From positions 372,001-436,000 of the forward strand of contig NC_015501.1 of assembly GCF_000212375.1 (NCBI RefSeq): a stretch of 64,000 bases of DNA, read 5' to 3'. Of this stretch, positions 53,915-64,000 are shown piece by piece. The notes under the pieces are model-generated. The model was not told the origin of the DNA. It searched no databases and saw only the letters and a program-made list of their open reading frames with translations. Origin of the DNA: Porphyromonas asaccharolytica DSM 20707. Lineage in GTDB: Bacteria; Bacteroidota; Bacteroidia; Bacteroidales; Porphyromonadaceae. The translations under genes and the position numbers were made by a program. The number at the start of each line of letters is the position of its first letter. The first letter of the stretch is position 1.

Positions 53915-54433
53915 TTATCCTTTAAACACGCGCTCTACAGAGATGCCTCTGCTCTGAGCAACCATCAAGGGGCTACGTAGCTCAGCAAGTGCTGCGATGG
54001 TAGCCTTGACGAGGTTGTGGGGGTTCGTCGATCCCTGGCTCTTTGCCAAGACGTCTGTAACACCTACACTGTCTAGTACCGCACGCATAGCACCACCTGC
54101 GATAACGCCCGAACCGGCAGAGGCGGGGCGTAGCAAGATGCGAGCACCTCCGAAGCGACCGATCTGCTCATGAGGTATGGTCCCGTTGTGGATGGGTACG
54201 CGTATAAGATTCTTCTTAGCAGCCTCTACGCCCTTGGCGATGGCTGCAGGCACTTCGCTGGCACGCCCCATACCATATCCTACGACGCCATCCTCGTTAC
54301 CGACGACAACAATCGCAGCAAAGGTAAAGGTGCGACCACCTTTCGTGACCTTAGTTACTCGATTGATAGCTACTAGGCGATCCTTAAGATCTAGATCATT
54401 GGTAGCTGTGACTCTATTTGTTGCTATTGCCAT
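53915..54433 (-). CDS. rpsE: 30S ribosomal protein S5
   Basis: 172 aa. The dsRNA-binding-like N-terminal domain ([53 protein letters not shown]) and the C-terminal [29 protein letters not shown] are intact. It participates in decoding fidelity. Confidence 0.98.
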   Translation of the reverse strand: MAIATNRVTATNDLDLKDRLVAINRVTKVTKGGRTFTFAAIVVVGNEDGVVGYGMGRASEVPAAIAKGVEAAKKNLIRVPIHNGTIPHEQIGRFGGARILLRPASAGSGVIAGGAMRAVLDSVGVTDVLAKSQGSTNPHNLVKATIAALAELRSPLMVAQSRGISVERVFKG

Positions 54434-54448
54434 GATGTGCTCTATGAT

Positions 54449-54793
54449 TTAGAATTTAAGACCTCCTGTACGAGCTGCATCTGCTAGCTCCTTGACGCGA
54501 CCATGATAGAGATATCCATTACGATCGAAAACTACCGTATCAATGCCGGCAGCAAGAGCTACACGAGCTATCTCCTGTCCTACCTGAGCGGCTACCTCTT
54601 TCTTAGTACCAGAGGTCTCCATCTTGAGTGAGGAGGCACTCGCTAGGGTACGTCCTTCTATATCGTCGATGACCTGTGCGTAGATCTGCTTATTGCTTCT
54701 GAACACAGACAGACGTGGTCTCTGGGGTGTACCACTTATCTTGCCACGCACACGTGTCTTGATGTGCTTTCTTCTTTGTGCTTTCTTGTTCAT
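54449..54793 (-). CDS. rplR: 50S ribosomal protein L18
   Basis: 114 aa, 5S rRNA-binding protein. [20 protein letters not shown] and the C-terminal [26 protein letters not shown] are typical. Fifteen bases precede rpsE. Confidence 0.97.
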   Translation of the reverse strand: MNKKAQRRKHIKTRVRGKISGTPQRPRLSVFRSNKQIYAQVIDDIEGRTLASASSLKMETSGTKKEVAAQVGQEIARVALAAGIDTVVFDRNGYLYHGRVKELADAARTGGLKF

Positions 54794-54823
54794 ATGACTC
54801 TTTACTTAGATAGTGGATACGAC

Positions 54824-55375
54824 TTACTTACCAGCCGTCTTACCAGACTTGCGGCGTACCTCCTCACCGAGGAAGCGAACACCCTTGCCCTTGTAAGGCT
54901 CTGGCTTGCGGAATGAACGAATCTTAGCACAGACCTGTCCTAGTAGCTGCTTGTCGCAAGACTTTAGGATGATCTTAGGGGTCTGATTACGTACCATCTG
55001 CGTCTCGATCTTGATCTCGTCTGGGAGTACGAGATAGATGGCGTGCGTGAAGCCTAGTGAGAGCTCTAGGATCTGCCCCTGATTGGTAGCGCGGTAACCG
55101 ACACCTATTAATTCGAGCGTCTGGGTGAACTCTTCGTGTACACCCATCACCATGTTGTGGATTAGCTGACGGTAGAGACCGTGTAGCGAGCGCTCCTGAC
55201 GCTCATCAGAGTGACGTGTGAGTGTGATCTCTCCGTCCTCGACTGAGACCTCGATACGAGGATCTATATATTGCTTGAGCTCACCCTTGGGGCCCTTTAC
55301 TGTTACGTAGTGATCCTCCTGAGAGACGGTCACGCCCTGTGGTATAGCTATGGGTAGTTTACCTATTCTAGACAT
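54824..55375 (-). CDS. rplF: 50S ribosomal protein L6
   Basis: 183 aa with the two alpha-beta repeats of L6. It begins MSRIGKLPIAIPQGVTV and ends with KPEPYKGKGVRFLGEEVRRKSGKTAGK, which contacts 23S rRNA near the sarcin-ricin loop. Confidence 0.98.
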   Translation of the reverse strand: MSRIGKLPIAIPQGVTVSQEDHYVTVKGPKGELKQYIDPRIEVSVEDGEITLTRHSDERQERSLHGLYRQLIHNMVMGVHEEFTQTLELIGVGYRATNQGQILELSLGFTHAIYLVLPDEIKIETQMVRNQTPKIILKSCDKQLLGQVCAKIRSFRKPEPYKGKGVRFLGEEVRRKSGKTAGK

Positions 55376-55396
55376 ATTGCTTTGCTATAAGGAGGA

Positions 55397-55792
55397 TTAA
55401 TATACATAACATAGTACCTCACCACCGATCTTGAGCTCACGAGCCTCTTTGTCTGTCATGACACCGTGAGATGTAGATAGGATGGCGATACCTAGTCCAT
55501 TGAGTACGCGAGGCATATCTTTGTAGCCTACATACTTACGTAAGCCTGGGCGTGAGACACGCTTGAGGCATTTGATTGCATTGACCTTGTTCGAGAGGTC
55601 ATACTTGAGGGCGACCTTGATGGTTCCTTTGCATCCCTCCTCCTCAAACATGTAGTTGAGGATGTAGCCCTTGTCAAAGAGGATCTTAGTGATGTCCTTC
55701 TTGATGTTGCTAGCTGGGATTTCTACCACACGGTGACCCGCTTTGATTGCATTGCGCAATCGGGTGAGATAATCTGCTATTGGATCTGTCAT
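55397..55792 (-). CDS. rpsH: 30S ribosomal protein S8
   Basis: 131 aa. It begins MTDPIADYLTRLRNAIKAGHRVVEIPASN, and the C-terminus GIAILSTSHGVMTDKEARELKIGGEVLCYVY is typical. S8 binds 16S helix 21 and in E. coli represses the spc operon. A 491-bp gap with an internal promoter-like box precedes it here. Confidence 0.98.
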   Translation of the reverse strand: MTDPIADYLTRLRNAIKAGHRVVEIPASNIKKDITKILFDKGYILNYMFEEEGCKGTIKVALKYDLSNKVNAIKCLKRVSRPGLRKYVGYKDMPRVLNGLGIAILSTSHGVMTDKEARELKIGGEVLCYVY

Positions 55793-56283
55793 TGTGTATT
55801 AAGATTAAATTGATCTGGAGGGTTCCTGACTGGCTCAAAGCTCCTTCCTGAGGCATCGTCCACTCTTCTATCTTTAAGACCTCCACTCCTTGAGTATAAG
55901 GGTGGTGATCATTGTGTAGTAAGAGCCACGCGTACCGAGGTCGAGAGCTGTAAGGGACAGGCTACCCCAGACAATATTTAATTGATTCGCTATCAGTCAT
56001 CGCCCCACGCTCTCACTCTTAAGAGTGCGAGCAACTCATACACTCCCTCTGTGTAGAGGGGATATATGAGAGGACAATTCTAGGCAAAGATACAAATAGT
56101 CTAGATACTATGAAAACTTTTGGAGTCTGTCGAGAGCATATCACAGCTATCGTATAGGCAGTGAATAGCGCTCTAACTCGCTCTCAGCTTAGTATATCTG
56201 AGCCTTAGAACTCTCTATAGACGATTTGCATCTGTCTATGAGATTTTTTGTCCTCGTGTATGTGGGTGTCGACGAGAGATCTA
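55793..56283 (-). other. Long leader-like gap between rpsN and rpsH
   Basis: In a cluster where most gaps are under 50 bases, this one is 491 bp. It holds a TATCTTTG box on the minus strand (56085-56092). Small hairpins lie downstream of that box, such as CCCTCTACACAGAGGG (about 56046-56061) and CTCGCACTCTTAAGAGTGAGAG (about 56009-56031). No convincing frame is seen. An internal promoter plus leader for S8-dependent control is plausible but unproven. Confidence 0.45.
56085..56092 (-). promoter_or_regulatory. Internal -7 box upstream of rpsH
   Basis: The minus strand reads TATCTTTG, with TTTTC about 19 bases upstream as a weak -33 element. The predicted leader to the rpsH start is roughly 285 nt. 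Confidence 0.5.
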
Positions 56284-56562
56284 TTACCAGCTGGCTTTCT
56301 TCACCCCTGGGATAAGACCGGCGGAAGCCATCTCGCGGAATTGGATACGGCTGATGCCAAACTGTCTCATATAACCCTTGGGACGTCCCGTGATCTTGCA
56401 GCGGTTGTGCAGACGTACAGAAGAAGAGTTGCGTGGGAGTGTCTGTAGCTTCTGCAGGGACTCGTAGTCTCCAGCAGCTTTGAGCTCAGCACGACGCTTC
56501 GCATACTTCTGAACGAGCTTCTGGCGCTTGGCCTCACGGGCCTTCATTGATTCTTTTGCCAT
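56284..56562 (-). CDS. rpsN: 30S ribosomal protein S14
   Basis: 92 aa, the long zinc-less form (no CxxC pairs). It begins [24 protein letters not shown]. The C-terminal [39 protein letters not shown] is highly typical. It lies 15 bases after rplE. Confidence 0.97.
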   Translation of the reverse strand: MAKESMKAREAKRQKLVQKYAKRRAELKAAGDYESLQKLQTLPRNSSSVRLHNRCKITGRPKGYMRQFGISRIQFREMASAGLIPGVKKASW

Positions 56563-56577
56563 AAACCTATATGTATC

Positions 56578-57132
56578 TTACTTATTAGTAGTACGGAAGG
56601 GAAGTCCAAATTGCTTGAGTAGCTCGAAGCCCTCCTCATCGGTAGGAGCTGAGGTTACAAAAGTGATGTTCATCCCTAGTATTTTCGTGATACTATCGAG
56701 GTTGATCTCAGGGAAGATGATCTGCTCTGAGATACCTAGGGTATAGTTACCACGACCATCCATCTTAGAGTTGATACCCTTGAAGTCACGGATACGTGGG
56801 AGTGCGACACGTACGAGACGCTCGAGGAACTCGTACATACGGTCACCACGCAGTGTAACCATGACACCGATAGGCATCTGCTTACGTAGCTTGAAGTTGG
56901 ATATATCCTTGCGTGAGTATGTTGCTACTGCCTTCTGTCCGGTGATCTGTGTGAGCTCATCGATTGCGACGTCGATGATCTTCTTGTCACCTGTAGCCAT
57001 GCCCAAGCCTTGATTGATGACGATCTTCTCTAGGCGAGGCACCTGCATGCTACTCTTGTAGGCAAAGTGCTTCATCAGATCGGGAGCGATCTGCTCGTTG
57101 TATTGCTTCTTAAGATTTACTGTCAGTGCCAT
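56578..57132 (-). CDS. rplE: 50S ribosomal protein L5
   Basis: 184 aa, 5S rRNA-binding protein that contacts P-site tRNA. Motifs are [53 protein letters not shown] and [19 protein letters not shown]. Confidence 0.98.
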   Translation of the reverse strand: MALTVNLKKQYNEQIAPDLMKHFAYKSSMQVPRLEKIVINQGLGMATGDKKIIDVAIDELTQITGQKAVATYSRKDISNFKLRKQMPIGVMVTLRGDRMYEFLERLVRVALPRIRDFKGINSKMDGRGNYTLGISEQIIFPEINLDSITKILGMNITFVTSAPTDEEGFELLKQFGLPFRTTNK

Positions 57133-57134
57133 AG

Positions 57135-57455
57135 TTACTTAATTACTTCTCCTGACTTCTTAGCGAAGCGTACTAGCTTACCGTTGTCATCACGGCGACG
57201 TCCTATACGCGTTCCCTTGCCAGACTGAGGATCTAGCACATTCAGGTTAGATATATGTATTGGAGCCTCCATGCTGAGAATAGCTCCCTGGGGGTTCTGT
57301 GCATTGGGCTTGGTATGCTTAGATACCATGTTAAGTCCCTCGACGATCGCACGCTGCTTCTTGACAAGTACCTTGAGGACACGTCCCGTCTTGCCCTTGT
57401 CGTCGCCAGCATTTACCATGACGATGTCGCCTTTCTTGATATGAAACTTGCTCAT
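57135..57455 (-). CDS. rplX: 50S ribosomal protein L24
   Basis: 106 aa. The KOW motif is at the N-terminus ([24 protein letters not shown]). It initiates 50S assembly. It ends two bases before the rplE start. Confidence 0.97.
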   Translation of the reverse strand: MSKFHIKKGDIVMVNAGDDKGKTGRVLKVLVKKQRAIVEGLNMVSKHTKPNAQNPQGAILSMEAPIHISNLNVLDPQSGKGTRIGRRRDDNGKLVRFAKKSGEVIK

Positions 57456-57473
57456 CTCTATTCTCTCTATAAG

Positions 57474-57839
57474 TTAAAGGACCTCAGGAGCTAGAGACAC
57501 GACCTTCATATTGACGGCACGTAGCTCACGAGCTACTGGGCCGAAGATACGTGTACCACGTAGCTCGCCATTGGGGGTGAGTAGTACGCAGGCGTTGTCA
57601 TCAAAGCGGATGTAGGAGCCGTCTGTACGACGTATCTCCTTTTTTGTTCTTACGATGAGAGCCTTAGCGACAGTTCCCTTCTTCATATCGCTAGAGGGGA
57701 TGACACTCTTGACAGTCACCACGATGACATCTCCGACCGAAGCATAGCGGCGGCGGGTGCCACCGAGTACACGGATACAGAGTACCTCGCGAGCACCACT
57801 ATTGTCTGCTACATTGAGTCTTGATTCTTGCTGTATCAT
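57474..57839 (-). CDS. rplN: 50S ribosomal protein L14
   Basis: 121 aa. It begins [27 protein letters not shown]. The L14 signature includes [28 protein letters not shown]. It ends [19 protein letters not shown], normal length. Confidence 0.98.
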   Translation of the reverse strand: MIQQESRLNVADNSGAREVLCIRVLGGTRRRYASVGDVIVVTVKSVIPSSDMKKGTVAKALIVRTKKEIRRTDGSYIRFDDNACVLLTPNGELRGTRIFGPVARELRAVNMKVVSLAPEVL

Positions 57840-57842
57840 AGT

Positions 57843-58097
57843 TTACTTCGCTCTTTCTATAATCTCGGTGAGTCTCCAACGCTTGGTGCGGCTCAGAGGG
57901 CGTGTCTCCATGATGCGAACACGGTCACCGATGTTTGTTTCATTCTTCTCGTCATGTGCATAGTACTTTTTAGTCTTGCTGACGAACTTACCATATATAG
58001 GGTGCTTCTCTTTGAAGCGTGAGGCTACGGTGATGGTCTTGTCCATCTTGTTGCTGGTGACGATCCCGATGCGCTCTTTTCTATGATTTCTTTCCAT
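57843..58097 (-). CDS. rpsQ: 30S ribosomal protein S17
   Basis: 84 aa. [47 protein letters not shown] and [20 protein letters not shown] are the S17 OB-fold signatures. Three bases precede rplN. Confidence 0.97.
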   Translation of the reverse strand: MERNHRKERIGIVTSNKMDKTITVASRFKEKHPIYGKFVSKTKKYYAHDEKNETNIGDRVRIMETRPLSRTKRWRLTEIIERAK

Positions 58098-58122
58098 GTG
58101 AATATAAGTCTATTCTGCAGGG

Positions 58123-58317
58123 TTAGTTATTTGTCTCTCGCTCAGCGAGGACAGTCTTGAGACGAGCGATCGTGCGACGCTGCTCTTTAAAAGCTGCAGG
58201 ATTCTCAGATGGAGAGACATAGTGGTCTATTCTCTTCTGCTGGTATGAAGCCTGCTCAGCCTCTATGCGCTCACGGATCTCCTCCGTTGTGAGCTCTTTG
58301 ATTTCGCTTATCTGCAT
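58123..58317 (-). CDS. rpmC: 50S ribosomal protein L29
   Basis: 64-aa two-helix protein near the exit tunnel. It begins MQISEIKELTTEEIRERIEAEQ and has the conserved RRTIARLKTVLAERE end. Located between rplP and rpsQ as usual. Confidence 0.95.
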   Translation of the reverse strand: MQISEIKELTTEEIRERIEAEQASYQQKRIDHYVSPSENPAAFKEQRRTIARLKTVLAERETNN

Positions 58318-58338
58318 AGCTGTATAAGGTCTAGCGGA

Positions 58339-58773
58339 TTAAACATTAGGGTTAGCAGCGTCGAAGTCTCGACGTACGACAAACTTCGTCGTGACTGGTA
58401 GCTTCTGAGCAGCCAGACGTAGAGCCTCCTTTGCGACTTCGTAGGGTACGCCCTCTACTTCAAAGAGCATACGACCGGGAGTCACAGGAGCGACGAATCC
58501 CTCGGGATTACCTTTACCTTTACCCATTCGCACCTCAGCAGGCTTTGCTGTGATTGGCTTGTCGGGGAAGATACGGCACCAGACCTGTCCTTGACGCTGC
58601 ATGTAACGCGTTACAGCGATACGAGCGGCCTCTATCTGACGGCCAGTGATCCACTTACTCTCTAGGCTCTTGATACCAAAAGAACCAAATGCGAGCTGGT
58701 TGCCACGCTGTGCATTGCCCTTCATGCGGCCCTTTTGTTGCCTTCTAAATTTAGTCTTCTTAGGTTGTAACAT
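58339..58773 (-). CDS. rplP: 50S ribosomal protein L16
   Basis: 144 aa. It begins [24 protein letters not shown]. The signature [34 protein letters not shown] is intact. L16 organises the A site of the 50S subunit. Confidence 0.98.
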   Translation of the reverse strand: MLQPKKTKFRRQQKGRMKGNAQRGNQLAFGSFGIKSLESKWITGRQIEAARIAVTRYMQRQGQVWCRIFPDKPITAKPAEVRMGKGKGNPEGFVAPVTPGRMLFEVEGVPYEVAKEALRLAAQKLPVTTKFVVRRDFDAANPNV

Positions 58774-58788
58774 AGCTGTGGTCTTTGA

Positions 58789-59535
58789 TTAGCGATTAGA
58801 TCTATTGCGTCCTCCACGACGGAATCCACGACGCTCACCACGAGAGTCACCACCTCGGCGTCCGCCCTGACGGCGTGGCTGAGAGAGATCAGGAGCTAGA
58901 TCGCGGCGCTCGTATACCTCGCCGTTCATGATCCAGACCTTGACTCCTATCATACCTACCTTGGTGAGAGCTCCAGTCTGAGCATAGTCGATGTCAGCAC
59001 GTAGTGTGTGTAGAGGAGTACGTCCCTCCTTGTATAGCTCGGAGCGAGCCATCTCAGCGTTATTGAGACGACCAGAGAGCTGTATCTTGATACCCTCAGC
59101 ACCAGCGCGCATAGCGTTTGCGATAGCCATCTTGACGGTACGTCGGTATGACATACGGCCCTCTAGCTTGCGTGCTATATCATTGGCCACGATGACGGCA
59201 TCAACCTCAGGCTTGCGCACCTCGTAGATGTTGATCTGTATGTTGTCAGCCTTAGTGACCTTCTTAAGCTCTGCTTTGAGGTTCTCCACGTTTTGACCGC
59301 CCTTTCCGACGATCATACCTGGACGAGCCGTGCATATCGTTATGGTGATGACCTTGAGAGCTCGCTCTATGATGATTCGGCTCACGAGGGCACCTGACAG
59401 TCTTGTGTGTAGGTACTTTCTGATACGGTCATCTTCTACTAGTGTATCGCCATAGTTACGACCACCATACCAGTTAGAGTCCCAACCACGTATGTAGCCG
59501 AGTCTGTTTGCTATTGGATTAATTTTCTGTCCCAT
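58789..59535 (-). CDS. rpsC: 30S ribosomal protein S3
   Basis: 248 aa. The KH domain includes [28 protein letters not shown]. The C-terminal domain has [50 protein letters not shown] Gly/Arg-rich tail ([19 protein letters not shown]) of about 35 residues extends beyond the E. coli length. Confidence 0.98.
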   Translation of the reverse strand: MGQKINPIANRLGYIRGWDSNWYGGRNYGDTLVEDDRIRKYLHTRLSGALVSRIIIERALKVITITICTARPGMIVGKGGQNVENLKAELKKVTKADNIQINIYEVRKPEVDAVIVANDIARKLEGRMSYRRTVKMAIANAMRAGAEGIKIQLSGRLNNAEMARSELYKEGRTPLHTLRADIDYAQTGALTKVGMIGVKVWIMNGEVYERRDLAPDLSQPRRQGGRRGGDSRGERRGFRRGGRNRSNR

Positions 59536-59540
59536 GTCAG

Positions 59541-59954
59541 TTACTTAGCTACGTTATTAACTATTTGATCGACCCACACGGTGATGTGATTCGAACGCTT
59601 GCGGATTCTGTAGCCACGGCCTTGTGGAGCTGGGCGTAGACGCTTGAGTGTGACTCCCTCGTCTACATAAATCTTGGAGACGTAGAGCTCACCCTCGTCA
59701 GCCTTGCGGCCGTTGAGCTGCTCCCAGTTAGAGACGGCGCTACGTATGAGCTGCTCTACACGCTGAGCAGCTACCCGGCGAGAGCTAAATCTCAAGGTAG
59801 CCATCGCGCGCTCTACCTCCATGCCTCTTATGTTGTCGACGACTAGACGCATCTTACGAGGAGATGTGGGCACGTTGCGTAGCTTAGCTACGGCGGGCTG
59901 TGTCACAGTCTCCTGAGCGGTCGTCTCTATTGTATCTTGATTATTGGCACTCAT
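59541..59954 (-). CDS. rplV: 50S ribosomal protein L22
   Basis: 137 aa. A short acidic N-terminal extension precedes the core ([32 protein letters not shown]). The tunnel-lining beta hairpin is [24 protein letters not shown]. Five bases precede rpsC. Confidence 0.97.
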   Translation of the reverse strand: MSANNQDTIETTAQETVTQPAVAKLRNVPTSPRKMRLVVDNIRGMEVERAMATLRFSSRRVAAQRVEQLIRSAVSNWEQLNGRKADEGELYVSKIYVDEGVTLKRLRPAPQGRGYRIRKRSNHITVWVDQIVNNVAK

Positions 59955-59995
59955 GTGTGATAATTACTTTGATTCGATTTATTACAGGGTGCTAA

Positions 59996-60259
59996 CTAGC
60001 GATTGCCAGAGTGACCACGGAAGGTACGCGTAGGAGCGAACTCTCCGAGCTTGTGACCCACCATATTCTCTGTAATAAATACAGGTATAAAACTCTTGCC
60101 ATTGTGTACGGCGATCGTATGTCCCACGAAGTCTGGAGAAATCATTGAGGCGCGAGACCAAGTCTTGATGACTGATTTCTTGCCACTTTCATTCATAGCC
60201 AAAACTTTCTTTTCGAGCTTGACGCTGATAAATGGCCCTTTCTTAAGTGAACGACTCAT
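59996..60259 (-). CDS. rpsS: 30S ribosomal protein S19
   Basis: 87 aa. It begins [40 protein letters not shown]. The S19 signature [32 protein letters not shown] is complete. Confidence 0.98.
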   Translation of the reverse strand: MSRSLKKGPFISVKLEKKVLAMNESGKKSVIKTWSRASMISPDFVGHTIAVHNGKSFIPVFITENMVGHKLGEFAPTRTFRGHSGNR

Positions 60260-60290
60260 GTGTTTAGTTCTTGCTTAAATGATACAATGA

Positions 60291-61124
60291 TTACTTCTTA
60301 CGCTTAGCGGCTCTCTCGATGATGTACTTAGAGGAGTGCTTCTTAGGAGCTCTCGTCTTAAGACCCTTAGAGTATAGACCCGTACGTGAGCGTGGGTGAC
60401 CTCCGGAGGCGCGTCCCTCACCACCACCCATTGGGTGATCGACAGGGTTCATAGCGACACCACGTACACGAGGTCTGCGACCTAGCCAGCGCGTACGACC
60501 AGCCTTGCCTGATCTCTCGAGTGCGTGATCGGAGTTACCGACACTACCTATCGTAGCTTTGCATGCAGCGAGGATACGGCGAGTCTCTCCACTAGGCATA
60601 CGTAGTACGACATAATTATCTTCACGAGCTACCAGCTGTGCGAAGGCACCCGCACTACGTACCAGCTTACCACCCTGACCAGGGCGTAGCTCTATGTTGT
60701 GCACGATCATACCGACAGGTACCTTAGCTAGTGGTAGTGCGTTACCTACCTCAGGTGTAGCATTTTCACCTGACATCACTTGCTGGCCTACAGTCAGTCC
60801 GTTAGGAGCGATGATATAGTTCTTAGCTCCATCGGCATAGTATAGGAGTGCGATGCGAGATGATCTGTTTGGATCATACTCGATACTCTTGACTGTAGCG
60901 GGGATGCCATCCTTCGTTCTCTTGAAGTCGATGATACGATACTTACGTTTGTGACCACCGCCTACGTTGCGTATGGTCATCTTACCAGTATTGTTACGGC
61001 CACCCGATTTACGAGCTCCAACTACAAGAGACTTCTCTGGTGCACTGGCAGTGATGGCGTCAAATGCACCAATAGTTTTGTGTCTTTGCCCCGGCGTTGC
61101 GGGCTTTAATTTACGGATTCCCAT
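60291..61124 (-). CDS. rplB: 50S ribosomal protein L2
   Basis: 277 aa, involved in peptidyl transferase centre assembly. [15 protein letters not shown] and the C-terminal signature [25 protein letters not shown], including the conserved His, are present. Confidence 0.98.
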   Translation of the reverse strand: MGIRKLKPATPGQRHKTIGAFDAITASAPEKSLVVGARKSGGRNNTGKMTIRNVGGGHKRKYRIIDFKRTKDGIPATVKSIEYDPNRSSRIALLYYADGAKNYIIAPNGLTVGQQVMSGENATPEVGNALPLAKVPVGMIVHNIELRPGQGGKLVRSAGAFAQLVAREDNYVVLRMPSGETRRILAACKATIGSVGNSDHALERSGKAGRTRWLGRRPRVRGVAMNPVDHPMGGGEGRASGGHPRSRTGLYSKGLKTRAPKKHSSKYIIERAAKRKK

Positions 61125-61127
61125 TGC

Positions 61128-61421
61128 TTATATATTGCTAAAGAAATCGATTGTATCCTCACCCTGGAGCGTTATGAAAGCCTTTTTGAAGGCTGGCTTA
61201 CGACCCGTGATGACACCTGACTTGGTATAGCGACTAGAGCGCTTACCATCGTAGCGACAGGTGTTGACACTATCGACCTTGACGTTGTACATCTTCTCGA
61301 CAGCATTACGTATCTCAATCTTGTTGGCAGTAGGAGCTACTAAAAAGGCGTAGCGCTGCGGATTGCTCTCAGTGATTGCTGTCATCTTCTCTGAGATTAT
61401 TGGTTTGATTATGATTCCCAT
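61128..61421 (-). CDS. rplW: 50S ribosomal protein L23
   Basis: 97 aa. It begins MGIIIKPIISEKMTAITESNPQRYAFLVAPTANKIEIRNAVEKMYNVKVDSVNT. It sits at the tunnel exit and binds trigger factor. Three bases precede rplB. Confidence 0.97.
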   Translation of the reverse strand: MGIIIKPIISEKMTAITESNPQRYAFLVAPTANKIEIRNAVEKMYNVKVDSVNTCRYDGKRSSRYTKSGVITGRKPAFKKAFITLQGEDTIDFFSNI

Positions 61422-61448
61422 ATCAATGCTCTACTAGTGTGTTTCGAC

Positions 61449-62072
61449 TTAAAACATCTCATTGACCTGTGCTAGAGCATCCTCTGTGAAGACTATCTTG
61501 CGACAATCCAGCACACAATAAGTATTGAGATCTTGAGCACGTACGATGCTGACACCAGGGATATTGCGAGCACTGAGTGCTACGGTATCCTCTATCTGTG
61601 AGACTACGTAGAGAGTCTTCTGTCCATCTACGTTGAGTGCCTTTGCCATACTCACAAAAGACTTGGTCTTGGGTGCCTCAAAGGAGAGCTGATCCAGTAC
61701 CATGATCTGGTTGTCCTGAGCCTTGTAGGTGAGCGCACTGCGACGTGCTAGCTGACGGAGCTTCTTATTGAGCTTGAAGCTGTAGCTACGTGGACGAGGT
61801 CCGAAGACGCGAGCACCACCACGTAGGATGTTAGAGTTGATATCACCACGGCGAGCGCCACCCGTACCTTTCTGGCGGAATAGCTTGCGTGTAGATCCAC
61901 TCATCTCGCTACGCTCCTTGGTTTTGTGCGTACCCTGACGCTGATTAGCGCGGTACTGCTTGACGGTTAGATAGATAGCGTGATCATTGGGCTCTATACC
62001 AAAGACGGAGCTCTCCAAGGCTATCTTACGTCCCGTATCTTCACCTTGTATATTGTAGATTGATAGTTCCAT
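61449..62072 (-). CDS. rplD: 50S ribosomal protein L4
   Basis: 207 aa. The tunnel-reaching loop includes [36 protein letters not shown]. In E. coli L4 represses the S10 operon. Its start overlaps the rplC stop by one base. Confidence 0.97.
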   Translation of the reverse strand: MELSIYNIQGEDTGRKIALESSVFGIEPNDHAIYLTVKQYRANQRQGTHKTKERSEMSGSTRKLFRQKGTGGARRGDINSNILRGGARVFGPRPRSYSFKLNKKLRQLARRSALTYKAQDNQIMVLDQLSFEAPKTKSFVSMAKALNVDGQKTLYVVSQIEDTVALSARNIPGVSIVRAQDLNTYCVLDCRKIVFTEDALAQVNEMF

Positions 62073-62689
62073 TACTTCTCTATTGCTATGATTGAACCCT
62101 TAGCTCCAGGCACACTACCCTTGAGTACGAGGATGTTGTGCTCGGGCATTACTTTGATCACCTCGAGGTTTTGTACCGTGACGCGCTTGTTACCTAGCTG
62201 TCCAGCCATGCGTGTACCCTTGAAGACCTTTGCGGGGTAAGAGCAGGCACCGACCGAACCGGGAGCGCGTAGACGGTCATCCTGACCGTGTGTCGACTGA
62301 CCGACACCGCCGAATCCGTGACGCTTGACTACGCCTTGGAATCCTTTACCCTTGCTCGTCCCGTGTACGTCCACATAGTGGGTATCGTTGAAGAGCTCCA
62401 CGGTGATCTCATCACCGAGCTTGTAATCCGATCCAAAGCCCATGAACTCGGCCAAGTGGCGCTTGTTAGTCACTCCGGCTGCTTTGAAGTGTCCCTGCAG
62501 AGGGCGTGTCGTATGCTTGTCTTTAGCATCCTGAAAGCCCAGCTGGATCGCTTCATACCCATCACGGTCAGCCGTTTTTACTTGAGTCACTACACAAGGA
62601 CCTACTTCGATGACAGTGCATGGCACGTTGACGCCCTCGGCACTGAATACGGAAGTCATTCCGATTTTCTTTCCTAATAATCCTGGCAT
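62072..62689 (-). CDS. rplC: 50S ribosomal protein L3
   Basis: 205 aa. It begins [28 protein letters not shown]. The central extension [40 protein letters not shown] reaches toward the peptidyl transferase centre and is intact. Confidence 0.98.
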   Translation of the reverse strand: MPGLLGKKIGMTSVFSAEGVNVPCTVIEVGPCVVTQVKTADRDGYEAIQLGFQDAKDKHTTRPLQGHFKAAGVTNKRHLAEFMGFGSDYKLGDEITVELFNDTHYVDVHGTSKGKGFQGVVKRHGFGGVGQSTHGQDDRLRAPGSVGACSYPAKVFKGTRMAGQLGNKRVTVQNLEVIKVMPEHNILVLKGSVPGAKGSIIAIEK

Positions 62690-62710
62690 TTCTGTAGTTG
62701 ATTACTCTGG

Positions 62711-63016
62711 TTAATACTTAATTTCGATATCTACGCCACTGGGCATCTCCAGCTTCATCAGCGCATCAATCGTAGGTGCTGAGGCGTTGTAGATGTCGAT
62801 CAGACGCTTGTGAGCATTTAGCTCAAACTGCTCACGACTCTTCTTATTGACGAAGGTGGAGCGGTTCACCGTAAAGATACGCTTATGCGTGGGCAGTGGT
62901 ATAGGACCACTGACCAGCGCATTAGTATTCTGTACGGCCGTGACGATCTTCTCGGCAGACTTGTCTACGAGCATGTGGTCGTATGACCTCAGCTTGATTC
63001 TGATCTTTTGGCTCAT
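62711..63016 (-). CDS. rpsJ: 30S ribosomal protein S10
   Basis: 101 aa, also NusE in transcription antitermination. It begins [25 protein letters not shown]. The signature [37 protein letters not shown] is complete. There is no tuf gene between fusA and rpsJ. Confidence 0.98.
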   Translation of the reverse strand: MSQKIRIKLRSYDHMLVDKSAEKIVTAVQNTNALVSGPIPLPTHKRIFTVNRSTFVNKKSREQFELNAHKRLIDIYNASAPTIDALMKLEMPSGVDIEIKY

Positions 63017-63034
63017 TACTATATTGTGAGATTA

Positions 63035-64000
63035 TTACTTTATCAAATCAACGCGACCATTGAGTTCCTCAAGGATCTTCTTAGCTATTGACGAGGAGAC
63101 CTCTGCGTAGTGTGAGAAGCTCATCGTACTTGAGGCACGACCACTCGTGATCGTACGTAGGGCGGTTACGTAGCCAAACATCTCGCTTAGGGGCACCTTA
63201 GCCTTGATAACCTGAGCTCCTGAGCGGTTGACCTCTGAGCCCTCGACCTGACCACGGCGCTTATTGAGGTCGCCGATCACGTCACCCATGTTCTCCTCGG
63301 GTGTTACCACCTCAAGCTGCATGATAGGCTCCATGAGGACGGGGCTAGCCTTTTCAGAAGCCTCCTTAAAGGCCATCATAGCTGCCACCTCAAAAGAGAG
63401 CTGATCTGAGTCTACGGGGTGGAAAGAACCATCTACCAGTGTCACCTTGAGCCTATCTAGAGGATAGCCTGCGAGGACACCACTCTTCATAGCCTTCTCA
63501 AAGCCCTTCTGGACAGAGGGGATAAACTCCTTCGGGATGTTACCGCCCTTGACCTCATCAACAAATTGTAGGGTGCCATCGAAGTCCTCATCGGCGGGTC
63601 CAAACTTGATGATGATATCAGCGAACTTACCACGACCACCTGACTGCTTCTTGTATACCTCGCGCAGATCGACAGTCTGAGTAACAGCCTCCTTGTAAGC
63701 CACCTGTGGCTGACCCTGGTTGCACTCGACCTTGAACTCGCGCTTCAGACGGTCTATAATGATGTCTAGGTGTAGCTCACCCATACCGCTGATGACGGTC
63801 TGACCCGTCTCCTCGTTGGTCTTGACAACAAACGTTGGATCCTCCTCAGCGAGCTTAGCCAGTCCGACACCGAGACGATCCATATCCTTCTGCGTCTTAG
63901 GCTCCACAGCGATACCGATCACAGGATCAGGGAAGTCGATAGACTCCAGTACGAGTGGTGCATTCTCATCACAGAGTGTGTCTCCCGTACGAATATCCTT
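63035..64000 (-). CDS. fusA: Elongation factor G, C-terminal part (partial)
   Basis: The frame runs off the window's end, giving 321 C-terminal residues. It starts [28 protein letters not shown], the end of domain II. Domains III to V follow: [57 protein letters not shown] and [26 protein letters not shown]. An internal Met at 63922 is not the start. EF-G drives translocation. It heads the rpsJ-rplC series 18 bases upstream of rpsJ. Confidence 0.97.
   Translation of the reverse strand, partial: KDIRTGDTLCDENAPLVLESIDFPDPVIGIAVEPKTQKDMDRLGVGLAKLAEEDPTFVVKTNEETGQTVISGMGELHLDIIIDRLKREFKVECNQGQPQVAYKEAVTQTVDLREVYKKQSGGRGKFADIIIKFGPADEDFDGTLQFVDEVKGGNIPKEFIPSVQKGFEKAMKSGVLAGYPLDRLKVTLVDGSFHPVDSDQLSFEVAAMMAFKEASEKASPVLMEPIMQLEVVTPEENMGDVIGDLNKRRGQVEGSEVNRSGAQVIKAKVPLSEMFGYVTALRTITSGRASSTMSFSHYAEVSSSIAKKILEELNGRVDLIK

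Overview
The window looks like a chromosomal segment of a Bacteroidota bacterium, most likely a Porphyromonas species. Three things point there: promoter boxes of the TAnnTTTG type instead of a classical -10 box, a secreted protein with a type IX secretion-like C-terminal domain, and the long fusA-S10-spc-alpha ribosomal cluster. A tryptophanase gene fits an indole-positive species such as the P. asaccharolytica/uenonis group. The species assignment is inference.

Layout. 1-2.6 kb: end of acpP, fabF and rnc. 2.6-8.8 kb: an accessory island with a 175-bp MITE, a large palindromic element and a type III restriction-modification pair (res, mod) split by an IS200/RAYT-type transposase gene with REP-like hairpins. 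9.2-14 kb: recJ, recQ, ispE. 14-15.5 kb: a repeat island with REP-like clusters as inverted arms around a 67-bp tandem array, then a second RAYT-type gene. 15.5-20 kb: mfd and folD. 20.2-20.9 kb: a two-gene DUF4160/DUF2442-XRE module. 20.9-28.8 kb: an operon with a FecCD-type ABC importer, an omega-amidase-like hydrolase, an acyltransferase and a YidE-like transporter, preceded by an S41 protease. 28.9-34.7 kb: topB, prfB (with its programmed +1 frameshift), an acyl-CoA synthetase, a MarR-type regulator and a PspC protein. 35-43 kb: hup, a MATE pump, ligA, recR, tnaA and eno. 43.5-46 kb: two secreted surface proteins. 46-47.1 kb: a mobile-element landing zone with an ORF-less group IIC intron behind a terminator hairpin and a second MITE copy. 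47.2 kb to the end, minus strand: the ribosomal cluster from rplQ back to fusA, including the small genes rpmD and rpmJ.

Housekeeping genes dominate and look intact. DNA repair and topology functions are well represented (recJ, recQ, mfd, topB, ligA, recR). Novelty is concentrated in intergenic DNA. I see at least six repeat families: MITE, CACGTG palindromes, REP-like GTCC hairpins, the 67-bp array with its dispersed relatives, 22-bp repeats and 7-bp repeats. The most striking items are the paired RAYT-type transposases with their hairpin families, the MITE with perfect 5-bp target duplications at both sites, and the compact group IIC intron inserted directly behind a terminator stem. No tRNA, rRNA or CRISPR array was recognised.
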